Positions 55,335-63,813 of a DNA stretch of 64,000 nucleotides are shown here, piece by piece (the first letter of the stretch is position 1; each line of letters begins with the position of its first letter). The DNA is from Cohnella panacarvi Gsoil 349 (lineage in GTDB: Bacteria > Bacillota > Bacilli > Paenibacillales > Paenibacillaceae): the NCBI RefSeq assembly GCF_000515335.1, contig NZ_KI911563.1, positions 1,399,598 to 1,463,597 on the forward strand. The letters run 5' to 3'. Position numbers and translations under genes: made by a program. The notes under the pieces are model-generated. The model saw only the letters and a program-made list of their open reading frames with translations. It was not told the origin of the DNA and made no database searches.

Positions 55335-56500
55335 ACATTCAGTTCCCTCCCGTACCGTGACTGGAATGCAGTGAGTTCGAATAACGAACGATGAATTAAC
55401 TCAAAATTAATCTCTTTCAAATCTTTGATAAAGATTGCTTTACCGATATCGTTTGGTAAAACAAGATTGAGATGATTCCCTCGGTGCAATACGATATCAT
55501 TCAAGGAATCCCATAAACCTTCTGCATCCTCATTACCAACGTGCACATCTAGACCCAGACTGATTAGCAGCTTTAAGATACGATCACGATTAGGTAATGA
55601 AAGTAATCCCATAAGATATGAAATTTCTGTGCACAAAGCCATATCCATTGCCACTGCAATGCCATGGCTAATTCGATAATTTGAGCTCGTTTCAATATAC
55701 GGACTGAAGGAATGTCCGAAATCGACCAACCGTTCCAAATCAGCTTCATAGAAATTCACCCGAAGTTCTTCAATCATTCTAATGATTGCACGTTGATTAA
55801 TCTCTATGGCAGCCGACTGATGACTTCTGTACTTGCTTTGTATCAATTGGGCTCCATATTCCTCAACCAAATCGAATAATTGGTTGTCTCGGATGATTGC
55901 CATTTTTACAATCTCAGATAATCCGCAACGAATTTCTTTCTCCTCTAATGTCGATAACAAGGAAAAATCATTAATCGCAGCTTTTGGAGGATAAAATGAA
56001 CCCAAGAAATTTTTTGATCCTTCATAATTTATTCCTGTTTTAATACCAATCCCCGCGTCTATTTGACCAACCAAGGTCGTTGGTATTCTCAGGTATTCCA
56101 ACTTCCGTTTATACATAGATGCTGCAAATCCGACAATATCAAGTAAAATTCCGCCCCCAATACCGATCATCAGTGAATTCCGATCCAATTTGAACTTTTT
56201 ACCTTCATTGCAAATATAAAGGACGGCACTCATATTTTTTTCTTGCTCGTTTGTATTAATTGTAATGATCTTATACTTCTCTGGATGGAAATGAGTCGAA
56301 AAATAATTGCTGATTTTATCTATATAAAGTTTGTTTATACTCTCACTAATTAATACAAGTAGCTTCCTATCGTTACAATATTTTTTTATCACTTCGTTTT
56401 CTGGGTTGAAAATATCTTTTGTCATCGCAATTTCATAATTCACAACGTGTCTTTCGTCAGAGACGGTAAGGACATTATCTACGAAATGCAAGTTTCTCAC
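55331..56500 (-). CDS. Sugar-phosphate cyclase, 2-epi-5-epi-valiolone synthase (EEVS) type
   Basis: 389 residues of the dehydroquinate-synthase superfamily. NAD-binding IGIGGGILLDIVGFAASMYK near residue 110, then IPTTLVGQIDAGIGIKTGIN near 140, KNFLGSFYPP near 163, Glu ligand in CGLSEIVKMAII near 192 and His ligands in DFGHSFSPYIE near 265 and YRISHGIAVAMDMA near 280. The IVGFAAS, VGQIDAGIGIKTG and GHSFSP texts are those of EEVS and relatives, not of dehydroquinate synthase (GHTFGHAIE) or deoxy-scyllo-inosose synthase. It would cyclise sedoheptulose 7-phosphate to a C7 cyclitol. The exact product cannot be fixed by eye. Confidence 0.85.
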   Translation of the reverse strand: MRNLHFVDNVLTVSDERHVVNYEIAMTKDIFNPENEVIKKYCNDRKLLVLISESINKLYIDKISNYFSTHFHPEKYKIITINTNEQEKNMSAVLYICNEGKKFKLDRNSLMIGIGGGILLDIVGFAASMYKRKLEYLRIPTTLVGQIDAGIGIKTGINYEGSKNFLGSFYPPKAAINDFSLLSTLEEKEIRCGLSEIVKMAIIRDNQLFDLVEEYGAQLIQSKYRSHQSAAIEINQRAIIRMIEELRVNFYEADLERLVDFGHSFSPYIETSSNYRISHGIAVAMDMALCTEISYLMGLLSLPNRDRILKLLISLGLDVHVGNEDAEGLWDSLNDIVLHRGNHLNLVLPNDIGKAIFIKDLKEINFELIHRSLFELTAFQSRYGRELNV

Positions 56501-56505
56501 ATTTG

Positions 56506-56871
56506 TCAGACTCCTTTTTGCATGGATACTTGAAACACAAGAATCGAAATATTAGCATCAGAATTATTCATTAATCCATGAGTTCCCCCAATGGGATTTA
56601 CAATGACATCTCCCGCTTTAATTTGGATTTCCGATTCTCCGAGGACCATGTTTCCGGCTCCATTAACGATAAAGTAGATTTCCTCGTTGTTGCCATGACG
56701 ATGTACCCCGATGCTCGATTGGGGAGGAACAATTACATAATCGATGAAATCGAGTGGCGATTGGAAATCAACTTTTGAGAAAAGACGGTTCTTCTCGTTC
56801 ACCCCCATCCCTTCGTGGCTGATTTCTTTTTCCATTAATGCTTCATATACATTTTTCTTTTGGTAGTTCAA
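56506..56871 (-). CDS. Cupin-2 domain protein
   Basis: 121 residues, single cupin barrel. First motif GVHRHGNNEEIYFIVNG (two His and a Glu as metal ligands), second motif GDVIVNPIGGTHGLMN with a third His. Small stand-alone cupins act as epimerases, isomerases or dioxygenases. Five bases upstream of the cyclase gene, so it probably acts on the cyclase substrate or product. Confidence 0.8.
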   Translation of the reverse strand: MNYQKKNVYEALMEKEISHEGMGVNEKNRLFSKVDFQSPLDFIDYVIVPPQSSIGVHRHGNNEEIYFIVNGAGNMVLGESEIQIKAGDVIVNPIGGTHGLMNNSDANISILVFQVSMQKGV

Positions 56872-56893
56872 CAGGCTCCCCCTCCGCTTCTCG

Positions 56894-58270
56894 CTAATTT
56901 ATGGACCCTAATTGGTAACAACAAATTCCTGTGGTATTCTGCTCCCACAACCGACGAATATGATCAATGAATTGCCAAGATGCTTGAATCTCTTCCCACG
57001 AGACGAATGAGCTTTGATCACCGGAAATTATACGTTGAAACAACTTATCATAAGAAATGGAGTTCCTCTTGGAATCAACCGAGTTATTGTGCATATCGGT
57101 CACAATGATTTTAGCTCTCATGACATCGAAGATTATGGAATCGTAAGAATTCGTAAACTCACTGAGAAGATCTCTGAGTGTCTTCACTGTTTGTGGTGAT
57201 TTAAATGAAATTTCGATTCTCGTGCGTTTTTCTTCCATTCTCTTTCCGGTTTTCAGTACAACGTCAGTACCTTTCCAGCGCAAACTCCGAATCGTTAATT
57301 CAAGACGTACGAATGTCTCAATAACAGAATTCGGATTTACGTTATCCTCTTCTCGATAGCCAATATATTGCCCACGTATAACCTTTCGTCCCAGTTCTTC
57401 TTCCTGTTCGAATTTCGTAAGATTTCCAATTAACCTAGCTCTCTCGTTGCGAAGCATGAACAGCTCTCCGGTTGCCGGCAGCTCCATACAGACAAGGGAC
57501 AATGTTTGCAGGATATGATTTTGAACCATATCTCGCAGGGCCCCTACAGACTCGTAGTATTGACCTCTACCCTCTATCCCAATTGACTCGTTCCACTCGA
57601 TTTCAATCTTGTTAATGAACGAACTGTTCCAATAACAATCAAAACGAGGACATACTGAACGAATATGGTAGAGGTCCTTATAAAACTTTTTCTCAAGTAC
57701 GTGATCCAACCGAAATATTTCCTTTTCGCGAAAATGCTTAACAAGTTCGGTTTCGATCTCAAGCGCGGTTTGCAAATTCGTACCAAACGGTTTTTCTACC
57801 ACGATCTTTCTAACGCCGCTATCAGCAAGAATAGTCGATGCCGCAAGATTACGGATGGAGATAGAAAATAAGCTTGGCAATAAGGAAAGGAAAAAGATTC
57901 TCTCGTTAAATGATGAATTACGCATTTCGTCTAAGCGATTAAGGTATTCCTTAAGACCCTTAAAGTCCGATTCCTGCGTTACATCCATTGCATAGTAATA
58001 AATTGATCCCATAAATCTTAAAAACCATTGTTCATCTATGTAATACGAATAAGTCTCGCAAAAACTGTTGTATATGCGCCTCACGTATTGCGTGAAATCA
58101 TTCTCCGTCAACTGTCTTCTGGAAATACAGACTATTTTCAGCTGGGGGAACAAATCCTCTTCTATGCGCATTTTCATTATGGAAGGGATAAGCTTCTTTT
58201 GAGCAAGATCACCTGTACCGCCAAAAATAACGATCGTCTTTTGAGTTATCAAATCATGCATATTGTTCAC
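56894..58270 (-). CDS. Divergent glucose-6-phosphate dehydrogenase family protein
   Basis: 458 residues. NADP site IFGGTGDLAQKKLIP near 15, EKPFG near residue 165, and the conserved ALRDMVQNHILQ near 240 carrying the catalytic His. The substrate signature RIDHYLGK reads RLDHVLEK (about 190): the Tyr and Gly near the sugar phosphate are replaced, while Asp, His and Lys remain. C-terminal RWKGTDVVLKTGKR matches the family. It may feed the pentose phosphate pathway that makes sedoheptulose 7-phosphate, or may have changed substrate. Confidence 0.8.
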   Translation of the reverse strand: MNNMHDLITQKTIVIFGGTGDLAQKKLIPSIMKMRIEEDLFPQLKIVCISRRQLTENDFTQYVRRIYNSFCETYSYYIDEQWFLRFMGSIYYYAMDVTQESDFKGLKEYLNRLDEMRNSSFNERIFFLSLLPSLFSISIRNLAASTILADSGVRKIVVEKPFGTNLQTALEIETELVKHFREKEIFRLDHVLEKKFYKDLYHIRSVCPRFDCYWNSSFINKIEIEWNESIGIEGRGQYYESVGALRDMVQNHILQTLSLVCMELPATGELFMLRNERARLIGNLTKFEQEEELGRKVIRGQYIGYREEDNVNPNSVIETFVRLELTIRSLRWKGTDVVLKTGKRMEEKRTRIEISFKSPQTVKTLRDLLSEFTNSYDSIIFDVMRAKIIVTDMHNNSVDSKRNSISYDKLFQRIISGDQSSFVSWEEIQASWQFIDHIRRLWEQNTTGICCYQLGSIN

Positions 58271-58724
58271 GCTTTAGCAGTTCAAGAAACAGGCGGTAGG
58301 TCTTGTATTCTCGATCAATAATTGCAGAAAATTTCGTTGCAAACTCTTGTGAAAATAACTCCGGCTTTCTTAGAAGTCGATTGTATTCGAGTTGAAACCG
58401 CTGCCATGCATTTACCAATTGAATCGTTTTCTCGAACATGTGATCAAACATGGAGTCTGCCGTTAACCCCTTGACCCATTCGAGAAATTTCAATAGATTT
58501 GACCAGCCCGCATGTAAATGCATAAAGCATTCCAAGAAGAACGCCAATTTGGAACGCACTTGCAGATTGGGATGTTCGATAAGGGACTTGGTTAACATGC
58601 GTTGCGAAGTTTCTTGCTGCAGTACTTCCGATACTCGCTCTCGTATTCTTGTAAGCAAACTCTCTAATAATGTGATGAACTGATGCTCAGGGCAATCAGC
58701 AACCTCAATGTCAAAAGTCTTCAT
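58254..58724 (-). CDS. Unrecognised helical protein (156 aa)
   Basis: From the ATG at 58724 behind GGAGG; begins MKTFDIEVADCPEH. Almost entirely predicted helix with regular Leu and charged residues (ESLLTRIRERVSEVLQQE), and no membrane segment. I do not recognise a family. It overlaps the dehydrogenase gene by 17 bp and follows the nucleotidyltransferase gene, so it is part of the operon. Could be a partner or adaptor protein. Confidence 0.6.
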   Translation of the reverse strand: MKTFDIEVADCPEHQFITLLESLLTRIRERVSEVLQQETSQRMLTKSLIEHPNLQVRSKLAFFLECFMHLHAGWSNLLKFLEWVKGLTADSMFDHMFEKTIQLVNAWQRFQLEYNRLLRKPELFSQEFATKFSAIIDREYKTYRLFLELLKREQYA

Positions 58725-58756
58725 GATACCTCCAACCATTTTTAAATTCATGAAAA

Positions 58757-60304
58757 CTATCTTGCTGATAAGACCATAAAGGCTCCATCAAAATTATGAT
58801 ATACGTGGAAATATGGCTTGATTAATAAATTGAACTGAAAAACCAATTGGTTATGCTCTACTAAATTACGAACAATAACGCTATCGCTAAATGGCAAAGA
58901 AAAGTACATGACCTTAGTTCCATCAATATTTACTACCTCGACCTTTGAAATGTCTTCGCCATTCCCATTTTTGAGGAACAAGTTTTTTTCTTTCCATGAA
59001 ATTTGATATTCATGAAACAAAAAATTTTGATCATAGCTCAAATGGTTGTTCAGCATCTTAAAGATAAAGGTGTAAGCATGTAAAATTTCATATGCACTAT
59101 TTTCAAATTGAATGTAACAATCCAATTTGTTTGAATTCAATTCGAACAAAAATTTTAAATTCAAATCAAAACGATCGGCATTAATTTCATATGAAGAGAA
59201 GTTTTCTAATAATTTTGGTTCTTTATGCGAATCTTTGAAAACTTCAATGCGAGATATAACTTTTTGTATGGTTTTTTGTTGATGCTGTTTAAGCCTCTCT
59301 CGCTCATATTCTTCCGGTGTTGTGAAAATTCTGTCATGAATTGAAAGGTTCCACTTCCATTTTTGTATACTCTCTATGGTTTTGAATTGGTGGGACATGA
59401 CTTCACCAAACAAATCGTTCACTTCGCTCAAAGTTTGATGAACAATGCTCCCCATTTTATAGTGGTCAGCCAAAACAGACAATCGATTCCAATCTATTTG
59501 CGTTTTGAACTTTTTCAGGAAAATCGCAATATCAAACATGTTTCTCAAAATTGGCTGTTCGCTTGATCCGTCATTATCAGCATTTTCACAAAGGCATAAG
59601 AACGTATGGTACAAATCCATTGTAGGAACCTGAAAATCTCTGATATTAATCTGCGTATTTGATCGAATAAAGGTTTCAATACTATCTTCACACATAATCG
59701 TCTCATGTAAATAACGCTGAATTTCAACGCTGACATAATGGTTCTCAAATTGTTTCCACATTTCAAAATATTCATGATGTCGATATCCTTTTAACAATGG
59801 GAATGGAATTTGCAAAGCAAGTCCTTGTTCAATGTTGCAGAGATCGGCTCTATCCACTCCAATATATGATTTGTACCCATGACGGGAAAGTAAATCAAAT
59901 GCTTGTTTTGAATGTCTGTCGTTAAATAACAAATCTATGTCTCCTGTATGTCTTGCAAAAATATCATCAAACAGCAACACGGACAGGCATAAACCTTTCA
60001 TCACCGAAAAATGGATGTTTTCTTTTTTTAAAATCGCCGTCACGTCGCGTAATGCTAATAGAATGCTATTGATTTTAGAAACATGATTCTCATATGCCTC
60101 TTTCCAGAAGGATTGATAATCAGGTGGAATATACGGAGATACAACTTTGAATATGACTGGCATTACTTTATGGTTCTTACTAAGGTCAAGAAATGCATTC
60201 CAATCAACATCAATGTAATCTCTGTTTTGAATAGGTTTCTCCAAAAGAATTGAACGAATTGTTCTCAATAATACTTTTTGTTCAATTGTCAAAGAAGTTG
60301 ACAC
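58757..60304 (-). CDS. Nucleotidyltransferase family protein (NTP_transf_5-like)
   Basis: 515 residues. Residues 100-135 hold a minimal nucleotidyltransferase core: FSVMKGLCLSVLLF followed by HTGDIDLLFNDR, where the two Asp residues fit the DxD metal site. The middle is helical and the last 130 residues look beta-rich. This arrangement is seen in the uncharacterised NTP_transf_5 proteins, which are often encoded in lasso-peptide and other natural-product clusters beside ABC exporters, as here. It might adenylylate or otherwise cap a product or a self-protection target. Confidence 0.75.
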   Translation of the reverse strand: MSTSLTIEQKVLLRTIRSILLEKPIQNRDYIDVDWNAFLDLSKNHKVMPVIFKVVSPYIPPDYQSFWKEAYENHVSKINSILLALRDVTAILKKENIHFSVMKGLCLSVLLFDDIFARHTGDIDLLFNDRHSKQAFDLLSRHGYKSYIGVDRADLCNIEQGLALQIPFPLLKGYRHHEYFEMWKQFENHYVSVEIQRYLHETIMCEDSIETFIRSNTQINIRDFQVPTMDLYHTFLCLCENADNDGSSEQPILRNMFDIAIFLKKFKTQIDWNRLSVLADHYKMGSIVHQTLSEVNDLFGEVMSHQFKTIESIQKWKWNLSIHDRIFTTPEEYERERLKQHQQKTIQKVISRIEVFKDSHKEPKLLENFSSYEINADRFDLNLKFLFELNSNKLDCYIQFENSAYEILHAYTFIFKMLNNHLSYDQNFLFHEYQISWKEKNLFLKNGNGEDISKVEVVNIDGTKVMYFSLPFSDSVIVRNLVEHNQLVFQFNLLIKPYFHVYHNFDGAFMVLSAR

Positions 60305-60367
60305 TCAGTTTCCTCCTTTTAGCCCCACATCGATAAAATTCACTAGATTCAGGGCTCCCGTTACGCG

Positions 60368-61384
60368 CTAAACTAATAGACGATCTTTATTTTTTTCTTT
60401 ATCCGATTGGAATTTATAAATCTCGTACATTGCTGCCTCAATCGTGGGTTCCTGAACTTGTATGTCTACGATTTCATGATTTCTAGTAATAAGCGTTATT
60501 GCTTCGGCGGTGGATATAATATCCTTATCGTACCAAAGCCACTTCTTCGTTCCTTCCTCCTTCACGATTCGGATTCGGGAGTCCAATTGTTTCGGTGTAT
60601 TCTCCAAGAAATCTATAATCAATACATTGCCGTTGCTGTATTTATTTTTAAATTGATCAAGACTTCCGTCGAAGACCAATGCCCCTTTATCGATTGTAAT
60701 AATACGATTGCAGACAGCCTCGATATCGTCCATATCATGGGTCGTCAAAATAACGGTCGTATTCCTTTCTTTGTTTATTTCCCTAATGAAACTTCTTATT
60801 TTCCGTTTAATAGAGACATCTAATCCTATCGTCGGTTCATCCAAATACAATATTTCCGGATCATGCAGCAAGGAGACGACCAGTTCCGCCCGCATTCGTT
60901 GTCCTAGGCTTAATTGTCTCACGGGGGTCCGCAAAAAACTGTTCATTTCCAGCAGTTCTACAAAAAAGCCGACGTTCTCTTTGAACCTCTTGTCTTCGAT
61001 TTTGTATATTCTTTTAAATAAGTCGAAGGTTTCTTCCATTGGCAAATTCCAATACAATTGCGTTCTTTGGCCAAATACAACGCCAATCTTCTTAGCGTTT
61101 TCTTTTCTATTCTTATAGGGAACTGCGTTGTGCACCAAAAGGGTTCCTTCCGTTGGAACCAAAATGCCGGTCAGCATTTTGATCGTTGTCGATTTGCCGG
61201 CGCCATTGGCACCAACATATCCGACCAGCTCTCCTTTTTTAATTTCGAAGGAGACATCGTTAATCGCCTTTTTGATCTCGTATTTTCGGTGAAACAGAGA
61301 GAGCATCGTCGGAACAATCCCTTTTTCATGTTGTACAACCTTATATTCCTTGGTCACATTTTTTAGTTGAATGATCGTATTCAT
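60368..61384 (-). CDS. ABC exporter ATP-binding protein
   Basis: 338 residues from the second of two adjacent ATGs (61384), six bases after AGGAGG. Walker A GANGAGKSTTIK near 62, signature LSLGQRMRAEL near 160, Walker B ILYLDEPTIGLD near 180, His switch LTTHDMDDIE. N-terminal extension and C-terminal domain place it in the group that pairs with two ABC-2 type permeases. The two following upstream genes encode these. Likely product export or self-resistance. Confidence 0.92.
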   Translation of the reverse strand: MNTIIQLKNVTKEYKVVQHEKGIVPTMLSLFHRKYEIKKAINDVSFEIKKGELVGYVGANGAGKSTTIKMLTGILVPTEGTLLVHNAVPYKNRKENAKKIGVVFGQRTQLYWNLPMEETFDLFKRIYKIEDKRFKENVGFFVELLEMNSFLRTPVRQLSLGQRMRAELVVSLLHDPEILYLDEPTIGLDVSIKRKIRSFIREINKERNTTVILTTHDMDDIEAVCNRIITIDKGALVFDGSLDQFKNKYSNGNVLIIDFLENTPKQLDSRIRIVKEEGTKKWLWYDKDIISTAEAITLITRNHEIVDIQVQEPTIEAAMYEIYKFQSDKEKNKDRLLV

Positions 61385-61394
61385 CATTAGCCTC

Positions 61395-62198
61395 CTATGA
61401 GCCCGTGCTGGAGTAATTGTTGATCCCTTTTTTCCAGAACAAGTATGCGATCGTGAAACAAAAGACACCTACAAGCGGACTAATATAGGGGAGAGAGTGG
61501 TTAAAGCCGACGTAATCATTTTTCTTAAGCAGCACTTGAACCGGAAAGAAATTGATAAAGGCATAAGGCAACACCATGGTTAAAATAATCTGGATGCTTT
61601 TGTGATAAATCGAAATGGGATATTTAACAAAGCTTTTGAACTCGAAAAAGAATATTTCTTTGATTCCGGAATTTTCGACTACCCAGAAAGCGGGAACAGA
61701 AGTCACAATCAACCCCGCTGCCTGAATCAAGGCTCCGCTCAAAAAGATTACGATGATATACGCAATTGAGCTTATATCGATAGGTATGGCCAGAGCATTA
61801 AGGCTATAAGCGATTACAAATAGCGATAACAACAAGTGGCTGATATACGCCGTATTAAAGTCTCTGCAGATCAGATATAACAAGTTGTTCAAAGGTTTGG
61901 TCAATACCTCGTCAAATGAACCGTTTTTCACCATGCTGCTGATTTGATTGCACGGCGTAAAGAACAAAAAGCCAGCGAGTGCGTACGACCCTAAATTGAT
62001 GGTATAAAGAATCGTAACTTCGTATGCTCCCCAGCCATTGATCGATTTGAATTGCTTCATGATGAGCCAAACAAGTAATATTTCCGATGCATATGAAAAA
62101 AACTGGGCCAGTACACCCATAAAGAAAGATTTCCGATATTCCGCGACTCCCATAATTCTTAATTTGATAAACGTAAAGTATAAATCCAGGTAGCCCAT
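61395..62198 (-). CDS. ABC-2 type permease
   Basis: 267 residues, six hydrophobic segments. Belongs by pattern to the PF06182-type permeases (LDLYFTFIKLRIMGVAEYRK at the start, VKNGSFDEVLTKPLNNLLYL in the loop). Forms the exporter with the neighbouring permease and ATPase; six bases separate it from the upstream permease gene. Confidence 0.88.
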   Translation of the reverse strand: MGYLDLYFTFIKLRIMGVAEYRKSFFMGVLAQFFSYASEILLVWLIMKQFKSINGWGAYEVTILYTINLGSYALAGFLFFTPCNQISSMVKNGSFDEVLTKPLNNLLYLICRDFNTAYISHLLLSLFVIAYSLNALAIPIDISSIAYIIVIFLSGALIQAAGLIVTSVPAFWVVENSGIKEIFFFEFKSFVKYPISIYHKSIQIILTMVLPYAFINFFPVQVLLKKNDYVGFNHSLPYISPLVGVFCFTIAYLFWKKGINNYSSTGS

Positions 62199-62204
62199 GA
62201 ACCC

Positions 62205-62993
62205 TTACCCTCCATACACCGAAATTCTATGATTGACTCTCCTCCAAACGATTCTCTCCACCGTATACAGCAAGATTAGCCAAAGTGCTTCTAATCCTAT
62301 GATGTTCAGCGAGCTGCTGATGGAATATTTACTTAGATAGATTGCAATGGGTTCATAAAATACAAATCGAAACGGAAGCCAGCTGCATATATTAAATAAC
62401 CATGACGGGTAGTACCACAATGGAATAACGGCCCCTGAAAACAAGTTGAACAATGCACCGGTAAAGAAAGGGAGATACCACGCAGTCTCCAACCAAAATG
62501 CCGATAGACCAATTATGTAATTGATGTAAAAAGCAATGGCCACCCCCAATAGAAGGCTGCCTATGAACAGTATCCATTGCAACGGGTCATTCAAAGAAAT
62601 AAATCCGTAAATGAGAGCGATCACGACGCACACCGGCAAATTGATCAGTACGGCTTGGAATAGATTTCTGCCCATGTCCTCGGCGAAAAGGTAACTTTTG
62701 AAGTTGATCGGTTTAATAAAATCGGACGAGATGTTTCCGTTTTGAACTCTTTCCGAAATATTTCCGCTGATTTTGGACTTCGTTAGCGTCAAAATCACGG
62801 AAGTCATTATCGAATAGCTTAGCATCTGTGGAAGGGAAACAACATTGGCAACTCCTTGACTCTGAAATAAAGCGGTCCATACATTGATTTGAATAAACAA
62901 TGCAAACAAACTGGCCATAATGGAGAGGAAAAAATCCAATCGGTAGCTGTATCTCTCCTGGAACGCCTTTTTAATGAACTCGATGTATAACAT
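62205..62993 (-). CDS. ABC-2 type permease
   Basis: 262 residues from the ATG at 62993 behind GGGAGAG; the longer frame is unsupported. Six membrane segments and the equivalent loop (ISERVQNGNISSDFIKPINF). Paralogue and probable partner of the downstream permease. Confidence 0.88.
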   Translation of the reverse strand: MLYIEFIKKAFQERYSYRLDFFLSIMASLFALFIQINVWTALFQSQGVANVVSLPQMLSYSIMTSVILTLTKSKISGNISERVQNGNISSDFIKPINFKSYLFAEDMGRNLFQAVLINLPVCVVIALIYGFISLNDPLQWILFIGSLLLGVAIAFYINYIIGLSAFWLETAWYLPFFTGALFNLFSGAVIPLWYYPSWLFNICSWLPFRFVFYEPIAIYLSKYSISSSLNIIGLEALWLILLYTVERIVWRRVNHRISVYGG

Positions 62994-63086
62994 GCATCGC
63001 TCTCCCGGTATAGATCTTATTATGCGTAGTAAACAAATAAAGCCCCGAATTTTCAGTTTCCAAAGACCATTAAAGAAATAGACCAA

Positions 63087-63221
63087 CTAAGCTGCCTTTT
63101 GGAGTTGCTTGTAATTCAGCTTTTGATCACCGTAAATTATCGCAATGGATTCGGGAAATTTATTAACTTGTTCCTTGAATTTATTGTGGAGACAAACTGT
63201 ATTTTGTTCATTTCCAAACAT
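63087..63221 (-). pseudogene. Stub of an NRPS adenylation domain
   Basis: 44 codons from an ATG with AAAGGAGG: after MFGNEQNTV it reads CLHNKFKEQVNKFPESIAII and YGDQKLNYKQLQ, the canonical opening of an amino-acid adenylation domain (about 500 residues when complete), then stops at TAG. The rest is absent from this window. The intact ribosome site and leading position suggest a former NRPS gene at the head of the operon that was lost by deletion. Confidence 0.75.
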
Positions 63222-63473
63222 TGCACCTTCCTCCTTTAAAATTACTCCTCTCCAATAATTCGACTTTTTGTGCACATTTCCCCTATGGAAAGTATAGGAA
63301 ATACTTAAATAATTAAATATTCTATTTGTACCGAAAAATGTTTATAAACCAGATAATATTTATTTGCAGAAAGTCTCATCGATATTAATTTTTTTTTTAT
63401 TACCGCACTTTTTTTGAAAAATTCATCCACTTCATCAAACAGTAATTTATAGATGTTCATTTCAATGTTTGAG

Positions 63474-63763
63474 TCTAAACCAGGCGTCGATTATGTCGAG
63501 ACGGAAATTAATATTGCTGGGCTTAAGCGTATGCTCTTCGAGGAATTGGAGCTTCCGCGATTAGAGCAGAAAGATAAGCGAGTCATGATCGACAACGAAA
63601 TCATCTTAAACGACGTCCGCAAAAAAGATAGAAATCGTGTTCGTCACGCACCATACGGAGACGAAAGGAGTAACCGAGGAGGAGTTTTTTACGCGGGGAG
63701 AAAGCGGTGGGACGATCTGTTCGTCAGCCTACGTCAAGGCGCTTGAAATCGATGCCAGATATC
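63474..63763 (+). pseudogene. yhbH: yhbH copy 3, internal fragments only
   Basis: First part encodes PGVDYVETEINIAGLKRMLF and later [18 protein letters not shown]; the frame then shifts at an A-rich junction (63621-63629) to [39 protein letters not shown] and ends near DARYP. Relative to copy 2 about 260 bp are deleted at a short A-rich homology, and both ends of the gene are missing. It is closer to copy 2 than to copy 1 and lies in the same orientation. Confidence 0.85.
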
Positions 63764-63813
63764 CCGATTTCTCTTTTTATTCCGCAATAGATTCACCTTA
63801 TTCGATCAAAGTG

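Larger units (their letters stand above)
47767..63452 (-). other. AT-rich genomic island carrying a putative C7-cyclitol natural-product operon
   Basis: Sixteen collinear minus-strand genes with short gaps or overlaps, clearly more AT-rich than the core, bordered on both sides by yhbH sequences in direct orientation. Transport genes lie at the promoter-proximal end and the synthesis genes follow. The AT-rich gap at 63222-63452 should hold the promoter; a TATACT hexamer lies near 63286. Confidence 0.75.

Noticed and set aside
55331..56500. aroB (3-dehydroquinate synthase)
   Set aside because: Same superfamily, but the GHSFSP and IDAGIGIKTG texts and the gene neighbours fit the EEVS branch rather than shikimate synthesis.
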